Assembly (NCBI GenBank): GCA_900317925.1
Contig: ONIQ01000013.1
Span: 26,029-90,028 of the forward strand
Direction: 5' to 3'
Length of the DNA stretch: 64,000 nucleotides
Source: an uncultured Bacteroidales bacterium
GTDB taxonomy: Bacteria; Bacteroidota; Bacteroidia; Bacteroidales; UBA932
This document shows positions 58,558 through 64,000 of the stretch, piece after piece. Below the pieces are notes generated by a model. It was given only the letters and a program-made list of their open reading frames with translations. It had not been told where the DNA came from and made no database searches. How positions within the stretch are numbered: the stretch's first letter is position 1; the number at the start of each line of letters is the position of its first letter. Made by a program: the position numbers and the translations under genes.

Positions 58558-59421
58558 TTAAGGTAAAATGTTGGTTTTCAATGAGTTGGGAGCTACATCA
58601 AAGAGGGCCAGGGCCTGTTCCAGGGACAAAGCCTTGTCAAGGGTATAGTCTCCCGTCCGGGTGCGGCAAAGGCTTTCCAGGTGGGCGCCGCTGCCCAGGG
58701 CCTCGCCCAGGTCGCGCGCAAAGGCCCGGATGTAGGTGCCTTTGGTACAGGCAATCCGGATGGTGGCCACCGGCAGTCCCAGCGCGGAGTTATCCGTCAC
58801 ATGGATCCGGTTGCTCGCCCCGGCAGACACGGCCGAGGTGGAAGTAGCAACCGCCGAAGCGGAGCCGGAAATACCCGGCTCAAAAGCCTCCAGGCGGAGG
58901 GAATGGATGGTAATCCGCTGGCGCGAAAGCTGGGCTGCGGCGTCCGTGTTGTCTCGGTGCTCGCGATACAACTTGCGAGCCAGTTCATAAGCCCGCTGTC
59001 CATCGACTGATTTGGCGGAAAACAGCGGTGCAATCTGCTCCTGCTCGCCCAGGAACCGGGGCAGAACTGCTTCCACGGCCTGGGCGGTAATGTGGTCATA
59101 CGGAAAGAAACGGTCGATTTCCTTCTCGCGATCGTATGAGGGGGTGGTGGCCCCGAAGGCAATCCCCGCCAGGTACTCTTTGTCGTGTTTCTGCAGCGTC
59201 TCTGCCTGGCGCGTAGCGGCACCGATGCATACCAGCAGTACGCCCGTGGCCAGGGGATCCAGCGTGCCGGCGTGACCCACTTTCAGGTTCTTTTTGCCGA
59301 AATGCTTGATAGCGGCATACTTAACCTTCCGGATCACATCGGCCGAAGTCCAGCGATAGGGCTTGTCTATCGGGAGGATGATTCCTTCCGGGTAGGCATC
59401 GATGCTGCGCTCAAGGACCAT
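58558..59421 (-). CDS. truB: tRNA pseudouridine-55 synthase with internal insertion
   Basis: Makes psi-55 in the T loop of tRNAs. 287 residues. The catalytic Asp55 lies in GHAGTLDPLATGVL; other motifs are KEYLAGIAFGATTPSYD and ACTKGTYIRAFARDLG. Compared with the family, about 30 residues are inserted between the strand ending LRLEAFEPG and LPVATIRIACTKG (about 183-216), rich in Ala, Ser and Thr. The start codon shares a base with the rpiB stop (TAATG). Last gene of the phosphatase-gltX-porin-rpiB-truB operon, or followed weakly by the kinase-like gene. Confidence 0.94.
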   Translation of the reverse strand: MVLERSIDAYPEGIILPIDKPYRWTSADVIRKVKYAAIKHFGKKNLKVGHAGTLDPLATGVLLVCIGAATRQAETLQKHDKEYLAGIAFGATTPSYDREKEIDRFFPYDHITAQAVEAVLPRFLGEQEQIAPLFSAKSVDGQRAYELARKLYREHRDNTDAAAQLSRQRITIHSLRLEAFEPGISGSASAVATSTSAVSAGASNRIHVTDNSALGLPVATIRIACTKGTYIRAFARDLGEALGSGAHLESLCRTRTGDYTLDKALSLEQALALFDVAPNSLKTNILP

Positions 59422-59852
59422 TACGCGCAGGGGATTTTGCTGATGCGACGCGCGTGGCGGGCACCTTCAAAGGCAGTGGTAAGCCAGGTGTTGACGATGC
59501 GGGTGGCCATGGCGTAGGAGATGAAGCGCGCCGGCATGACCAGCACGTTGGCGTTGTTGTGCGCCTTGACCAGCCGGGCAATTTCGCTGTTCCAGGCCAG
59601 GCCGGCCCGGATGCCCTGATGTTTGTTCAGCGTCAGGGCCATTCCGTTGCCCGTACCGCACAGGGCGATACCGGCGTCAACCGTCCCGTTTTCCACGGCC
59701 TTGGCCAGAGGATGGGCAATGTCCGGATAATCTACGCTTGCCGGCGAGTCGGTTCCGAAATCCACCACCTCATATCCTTTTTTGCGCAGCAGGGCAATCA
59801 GTTTCCCTTTGTATGCAAACCCGGCATGGTCGCTTCCAATTCCAAGTTTCAT
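59421..59852 (-). CDS. rpiB: Ribose-5-phosphate isomerase B
   Basis: Interconverts ribose 5-phosphate and ribulose 5-phosphate. 143 residues. N-terminal MKLGIGSDHAGFAYK, the catalytic Cys in ALCGTGNGMAL and the phosphate-binding HNNANVLVMPAR region are intact. The stop overlaps the truB start by one base, and it is 9 bases downstream of the outer-membrane protein gene. Supplies ribose phosphate upstream of the purine pathway encoded elsewhere in the window. Confidence 0.96.
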   Translation of the reverse strand: MKLGIGSDHAGFAYKGKLIALLRKKGYEVVDFGTDSPASVDYPDIAHPLAKAVENGTVDAGIALCGTGNGMALTLNKHQGIRAGLAWNSEIARLVKAHNNANVLVMPARFISYAMATRIVNTWLTTAFEGARHARRISKIPCA

Positions 59853-59861
59853 ATGAATGGA

Positions 59862-60449
59862 TTAGAATTTATAGGCAAGACCGATGTGGAGGTAGTGGAT
59901 GTGCCCGGTGACATTGCTATTCTGGGATTGGTTGAGCAGTCCCCAGTCATAACCCAGACGGAATTCAATTATGTCGTTGAAGCAAACACCGGCGCCAATA
60001 CCCAATTTGATATCGAAACGTTTGAGATTCTGGTCGTAAAGGTCGAGGGATTGGCCATCCTTTTTATCGGTGGCAGAAAGGCCGAGAGAGAGGGTGGGCC
60101 CGGCCAGGGCGAAGAAACCGAAGTCGTTGCTCAGCGGAAAACTGTATTTGGCTTTTACCGGAACGTTGAGAAGGTGGATGTTCTCTTTGATTCCCTCTTT
60201 CTTGTCCATGAACCAGGAATAGATCACGCCACCTTCGATCCCCAGGTTCTGAACGCCCTCAAGCGGCATTTCGCCAAGGACACCGGCATAGATACCATTG
60301 TCGGTACCAGAAACCGTAACGCCGTTGGTTTTGTAGGCTATTGTTGCCTGGCCAAAGCCGGCGGTAGCACTCCAACGGATCTGGGCAAAACTGTTTGCGG
60401 AAAACATCGCAGCAAAAACAACGGCTGCAAGGGTAATAATCTTTTTCAT
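59862..60449 (-). CDS. Outer-membrane beta-barrel (porin-family) protein
   Basis: 195 residues. Signal peptide MKKIITLAAVVFAAMFSANSFAQ. The mature chain is an alternating pattern of eight or so amphipathic strands (RWSATAGFGQATIAYK, LNVPVKAKYSFPLSN, FDIKLGIGAGVCF, IEFRLGYDWGLL) ending in a terminal aromatic, YLHIGLAYKF, as outer-membrane barrels do. It is of the small Bacteroidota 'outer membrane protein beta-barrel' type; pore or anchor role unknown. Located between gltX and rpiB. Confidence 0.82.
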   Translation of the reverse strand: MKKIITLAAVVFAAMFSANSFAQIRWSATAGFGQATIAYKTNGVTVSGTDNGIYAGVLGEMPLEGVQNLGIEGGVIYSWFMDKKEGIKENIHLLNVPVKAKYSFPLSNDFGFFALAGPTLSLGLSATDKKDGQSLDLYDQNLKRFDIKLGIGAGVCFNDIIEFRLGYDWGLLNQSQNSNVTGHIHYLHIGLAYKF

Positions 60450-60472
60450 AATGTTTTGATATTTAATAAGTT

Positions 60473-62035
60473 TTATTTCATTAATGCTTTTTCGGCGGAT
60501 GCTACCCGGGCGGCCACTTCATCGGGACCGAGCAGGGCGGCCAGGTCGGCGATGCCCAGACCACTGGCGGCGCCGGTGAGGGCAAGCCGAAGGGCGTTCA
60601 TCACCTTGCCCATGGGCCATTCCTGGGAGCGGATATGCTCCACGAGGGCTTCTTCGATGCCCTCCTTGGTCCAGGGACCGGTGTATTCATGGCAGAGCCA
60701 GGAGGCGGCGGCGCTCACCAGCGGGGCGTTTTCCGCCGTCCAGAATTTGGCCGCATCTTTTTCGTCGTAGGTGTCGGGAGCCACGAAGAGACACTTTGCC
60801 ACGGTCCAGAAATCGGCCACGAAGGTCACGCGCTCGCGGGTAAGGGCTACCACGGCGGCCACATAATCTTTTTCGCGATGGATGCCGTTCTGTTCCAGGA
60901 TGGGGATAAACAGGTTTGTCAGTTCTTCCGTGCTCTTCATCCGCAGGTATTCGCGGTTGTACCAGTGGGCTTTCTCTACGCTGAAACGGGCTCCGGAACG
61001 GACGATGCGGTCCAGCGAGAAGGCCTGCACCAGTTCGTCCATGGAAAGGATCTCCCGGTCATCGCCGGGGTTCCAGCCCAGGAAGGCCAGCAGGTTCACG
61101 AAGGCCTCGGGGAAATAGCCGTCCTCGCGGTAGCCGCGGGACACCTCCCCCTCGGAATTCACCCAGCGGAGCGGGAATACCGGGAAACCCAGCTTGTCAC
61201 CGTCGCGTTTGGAAAGCTTGCCTTTCCCGTCGGGTTTCAGCAGCAGGGACAGATGTGCGAAGCGCGGCATCGTATCTTCCCAGCCAAAGGCCTTGTACAG
61301 CATATAATGCAGCGGGAGGGAAGGAAGCCATTCCTCGCCGCGGATGACCTCGGTAATCTCCATCAGGTGGTCGTCCACGATGTTGGCCAGGTGGTAGGTC
61401 GGCAGTTCATCGGCCCGCTTCCAGAGGACCTTGTCGTCCAGCGTGTCGGTATTTACCTCGATGTGACCGCGGATGAGGTCGTCCATCACCACGACGGTAT
61501 TTTCCGGCATCTTGAAACGGATGGTCCAGTCGGTGGTGGTCTCCAGCAGGCGGGCGGTTTCTTCGGCGGGCAGCGTCAGGGAATTGCGCAAGGTTTTGCG
61601 CGTAACCTGGTTATAGATGAAGGTTTGTTTCGCGGCCTCGGCCTCGGCGCGCCGTGCGGCAAGTTCGTCGGCCGTATCGAACGCATAATAGTCGTAGCCG
61701 TTGGCAATGAGCTGCTCGGCATACTGGCGGTAAATGGGTTTGCGCTGGCTCTGCCGGTAGGGCGCGTGCGGATGCCGCGCGGAAGGGGTCTCCACCACCT
61801 TCCCGGAGGCGTCCACGCCCTCATCGGGAACAATCCCGCACCAGGAAAGGGCCTCAATGATATATTGCTCGGCTCCCGGGACAAAGCGGTGCGAGTCCGT
61901 ATCCTCGATCCGGAGGATGAAATCGCCGCCGTTCTGCTTGGCGTACAGGTAGTTATACAAGGCTGTACGGACACCGCCCATGTGCAGCGGCCCGGTAGGG
62001 GAGGGTGCAAAACGCACCCGTGTCTTTCTGTTCAT
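60473..62035 (-). CDS. gltX: Glutamyl-tRNA synthetase
   Basis: 520 residues, class I. The HIGH-like motif is PSPTGPLHMGG (about 12-22) and the KMSKS-like motif is GKLSKRDGD. A zinc-type insertion is not obvious. It follows the phosphatase gene by 6 bases and precedes the barrel gene by 23. Charges tRNA-Glu. Confidence 0.96.
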   Translation of the reverse strand: MNRKTRVRFAPSPTGPLHMGGVRTALYNYLYAKQNGGDFILRIEDTDSHRFVPGAEQYIIEALSWCGIVPDEGVDASGKVVETPSARHPHAPYRQSQRKPIYRQYAEQLIANGYDYYAFDTADELAARRAEAEAAKQTFIYNQVTRKTLRNSLTLPAEETARLLETTTDWTIRFKMPENTVVVMDDLIRGHIEVNTDTLDDKVLWKRADELPTYHLANIVDDHLMEITEVIRGEEWLPSLPLHYMLYKAFGWEDTMPRFAHLSLLLKPDGKGKLSKRDGDKLGFPVFPLRWVNSEGEVSRGYREDGYFPEAFVNLLAFLGWNPGDDREILSMDELVQAFSLDRIVRSGARFSVEKAHWYNREYLRMKSTEELTNLFIPILEQNGIHREKDYVAAVVALTRERVTFVADFWTVAKCLFVAPDTYDEKDAAKFWTAENAPLVSAAASWLCHEYTGPWTKEGIEEALVEHIRSQEWPMGKVMNALRLALTGAASGLGIADLAALLGPDEVAARVASAEKALMK

Positions 62036-62041
62036 ATCTGT

Positions 62042-63361
62042 TTAATTGATAACATCGTTTGTAAGCTCGGGATTGGGAACGGCCGGGTCGGGGAAGCGTC
62101 CCAGCAGGTAGGGGCGAACCTCGCTCCAGTGGTAGTACACCCCGTTTACGGCTTCCAGGGCCGGAATCGTCCGTTCACGCTCATTATAAATAAATTTCAC
62201 CAGGATGTCGCCCTTGCGGTTGCGGTAGAAAACCCACTGGATATTGGAGGCCATGGAAACCTCGTTGCCGCTTTTCCAGCGCTCGTGATTCTCCGGGGTC
62301 AGGCGCTCGTCAAATCCCTCGATCCCCATCCACGAGGCCAGGGCAATCAGGCCCCAGTCGTGTCCGAAACGCAGGTCGGCGCAATAGCGGCCCGCGTCCA
62401 GGCACTCGTCGGCCTTCTCTACGAAATCCTTTACCAGCGTGCTGGCATAGGGCATCCGGAGGTCTCCGAACGGTGCCGAATTGCAGTGGTTGAAATACAG
62501 GTTCGCGTTCTTGATGCTCCAGAGTTTATAGGCTTCCTCGAAGGGTAGATATTCGTACATCGGCGTAGGGTCGAAGTTCTGGGCAATGGAGCACACCACG
62601 TGCAGGTAGCGTTCGAATTTCACGGGATGATGCATGATCTTCATCGCCTTTTTCAGATTCGTCACCAGCGGGGCGATGGCATCCTCCGGCACCAGCCAAT
62701 GCTCGTACAGGCTGTCCAGGTAGGGTTTCACCCGGTCGTGCACGATGGAATCGGGCGGCGTGACCATGATGTAGGCCATGAGCGACTTGGCGGAATCGGC
62801 ATCGAAGGTGAGCTTGCGGTTGCAATCCCGGAGCGCGGCGGTAAAATGCCGCATGCTGGCGTGGCAGCGGTCCGATACGCTGCTGACCTCCCGCACGGCC
62901 TTGCGGCCTTTGAATACGGGTTTGAACGATGCGTACAGGTTCCGCGCGAGGCGGTCATGCTCGCCGGCCCCCTTGGCCGTGAGTTTTCCCTGGCGCGGTT
63001 CCTGCCAGTCCCATTGGCGCCGTGCATGTTCCAGCAGTGCGGCTCCCTTGGGGGAAAGCAGCCCCGCATCGCCCAGTTCCGTCAGCTTGCGGATAACGTA
63101 TTTGTGGGCCGAGGAGTAGGTGATCAGACGCGATCCGTGTCGGCCGTAATGGCTGATATAGAAGGGTTTATATCCCTTCGGGGCGGGGGTGTACGCCAGC
63201 GGATGGAACTCGTACCCATGGTAGTTCGCCGCCACCCGGTCGATATTCTCCTGCAGGTAGGCCCGGCCATCCTGGTCGCGCATCTCGGGAGTCTGCGCAA
63301 AGGCGCCGACTCCAAAAAGGAATACCGTTAGAATTCCAAAGACAAATCGGACATTTCTCAT
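62042..63361 (-). CDS. Exported histidine-type acid phosphatase
   Basis: 439 residues. Signal peptide MRNVRFVFGILTVFLFGVGAFAQ. The catalytic RHG is at about 74-76 (ISHYGRHGSR) and the proton donor in LRFGHDWGL. This is branch 2 of the histidine phosphatase family, which includes phytases and MINPP-type inositol phosphatases; substrate not determined by sequence. Single cysteine pairs suggest a periplasmic or exported location. First gene of the gltX-porin-rpiB-truB operon. Confidence 0.85.
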   Translation of the reverse strand: MRNVRFVFGILTVFLFGVGAFAQTPEMRDQDGRAYLQENIDRVAANYHGYEFHPLAYTPAPKGYKPFYISHYGRHGSRLITYSSAHKYVIRKLTELGDAGLLSPKGAALLEHARRQWDWQEPRQGKLTAKGAGEHDRLARNLYASFKPVFKGRKAVREVSSVSDRCHASMRHFTAALRDCNRKLTFDADSAKSLMAYIMVTPPDSIVHDRVKPYLDSLYEHWLVPEDAIAPLVTNLKKAMKIMHHPVKFERYLHVVCSIAQNFDPTPMYEYLPFEEAYKLWSIKNANLYFNHCNSAPFGDLRMPYASTLVKDFVEKADECLDAGRYCADLRFGHDWGLIALASWMGIEGFDERLTPENHERWKSGNEVSMASNIQWVFYRNRKGDILVKFIYNERERTIPALEAVNGVYYHWSEVRPYLLGRFPDPAVPNPELTNDVIN

Positions 63362-63367
63362 AACTTA

Positions 63368-63398
63368 CAAAGATACGAAAAATGTCCGAATCGTCAAG
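63368..63398 (-). promoter_or_regulatory. Promoter of the phosphatase-gltX operon
   Basis: Minus strand: CTTG (63395-63398), a 19-base spacer, TATCTTTG (63368-63375). The box ends 7 bases before the ATG at 63361, so a leader of about 3 bases is expected. It lies immediately past the stop of the receptor gene. Confidence 0.65.
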
Positions 63399-63400
63399 CA

Positions 63401-64000
63401 TTAGAACGACATTGACCAGCGGAAGGCGGGGAGGATGGGCAGCAAGCTTACCTGGCGCCAGCGGCCGTTATCGTTGTATATGGCAAAGATGTTGTGCCGG
63501 TTGGTGACGTTATACACCGACAAACTTAGCTCGTGCACGGTCTTGGGACGGTGGAACGTCCAGTTCCAGGCGATATCCCATCGCAGATAGTCGGGCAGGC
63601 GGAAGCTGTTTTTCTCCGACATTTCAATACGGGAATACGACAGGACAATGGCCTGATGCGATAAATGCCATCCGCTCTGCCTTCCGGACCAATATGGAAG
63701 GTCCGCTCCCTGATACTGGGAAACGGGCAGGGTGACGGCCGTTCCGGAATACCAGGTGAAGGCGGAGGTGAAATGTTGTTGGCGTTTATGGCCACGTTTG
63801 CTCTGCTTTTCCCGCACAAGCAACTGGAATTGCGTGTTAAGGATATGGCGCCGGTCATAGAGGAAGGGGAAGGTCTTCCCATGATTGACAGTCGGGAATT
63901 CCCGCTCCGCTTTGGACAAGGTGTAGGCCACCGAGGCTTCCAGCCTCCGCCCCGTGAGCATGGCGAAAGTTTCCAGCCCGTAGGACCGGCCCTTCCCGAT
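63401..64000 (-). CDS. TonB-dependent receptor, C-terminal part only
   Basis: The frame is open through the window edge (residues read GKGRSYGLETFAMLTGRR near the edge) and ends at 63401, so about 199 C-terminal residues are seen. The segments are outer-membrane beta-strands: ASVAYTLSKAEREFP, DRRHILNTQFQLLV, FTSAFTWYSGTAVT, LPDYLRWDIAWNWTF, HELSLSVYNVTNRHN and a final FRWSMSF with terminal Phe. These match the barrel end of SusC/FecA-like TonB-dependent receptors. The substrate and presence of a plug or carboxypeptidase-like domain are outside the window. Confidence 0.88.
   Translation of the reverse strand: MGKGRSYGLETFAMLTGRRLEASVAYTLSKAEREFPTVNHGKTFPFLYDRRHILNTQFQLLVREKQSKRGHKRQQHFTSAFTWYSGTAVTLPVSQYQGADLPYWSGRQSGWHLSHQAIVLSYSRIEMSEKNSFRLPDYLRWDIAWNWTFHRPKTVHELSLSVYNVTNRHNIFAIYNDNGRWRQVSLLPILPAFRWSMSF

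Noticed and set aside
58558-59421. Third copy of the palindromic element in the truB insert
   Set aside because: The insert lacks CCCTCGGC, AAGAGGG and GCGAGACG landmarks; kept only as a separate weaker observation.

Overview
The window is a GC-rich stretch of a Bacteroidales-type (phylum Bacteroidota) chromosome. The evidence is the gene order tRNA-Thr/Tyr/Gly/Thr - tuf - tRNA-Trp - secE - nusG - rplKAJL - rpoB - rpoC, repeated promoters of the Bacteroidota form TTTG-N19/20-TAnnTTTG, the near absence of Shine-Dalgarno sequences, a SusC/TonB-type receptor end, BACON-like and lipoprotein export signatures, and a fused alpha-beta 2-oxoacid dehydrogenase E1. Most of the content is housekeeping. 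I see no phage, CRISPR array, rRNA or transposase gene.

Layout. 0-9.5 kb (+): a purine operon purL(partial)-purF-purM-purH-purD-folD with a small YqiA-like hydrolase at its end. FolD makes the formyl-folate that PurH uses. 9.6-11.5 kb: lipoate-protein ligase (-) and a secreted lytic transglycosylase (+) read from facing promoters. 11.5-22.9 kb (-): one tightly packed run, transcribed E2 - E3 - fused E1 - PHP phosphoesterase - small exported protein - bifunctional aldolase/dehydrogenase - SorE-like zinc dehydrogenase - tandem class II aldolase. It looks like a catabolic pathway that feeds a lipoylated 2-oxoacid dehydrogenase, with the ligase next door. 22.9-35.8 kb (-): the RNA polymerase/ribosomal protein/EF-Tu block and five tRNAs.

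35.8-45.5 kb: dxs (-), an MFS carrier (+), purA-ssb (-), and an aroE - metallophosphoesterase - glycosidase-like lipoprotein operon (-). 45.5-45.9 kb is the only long gene-free stretch and holds tandem hairpins. 45.9-53.5 kb: lysS - lipoprotein - rRNA/tRNA methyltransferase (-), recJ (+), and LEA14-like - SPOR - rpoN (-). 53.6-57.4 kb (+): miaB-glpK-glpF plus a small unknown gene. 57.4-64 kb (-): an HPr-kinase-like protein, then histidine phosphatase-gltX-porin-rpiB-truB as an operon, and the 3' end of a TonB-dependent receptor.

Three things stand out. (1) A roughly 110-bp palindromic element occurs twice, read in the same frame inside two unrelated proteins (the E2 hinge and a SpoU methyltransferase), like the protein-coding palindromes of Rickettsia. 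(2) rpoB has lost a conserved block near its 3' end and is frameshifted, although its true last 21 codons still lie downstream in another frame; E2 lacks the start of its lipoyl domain exactly at the rpoC terminator. These are either deletions or assembly errors. (3) Several promoters end so close to the start codon that their mRNAs should be nearly leaderless.
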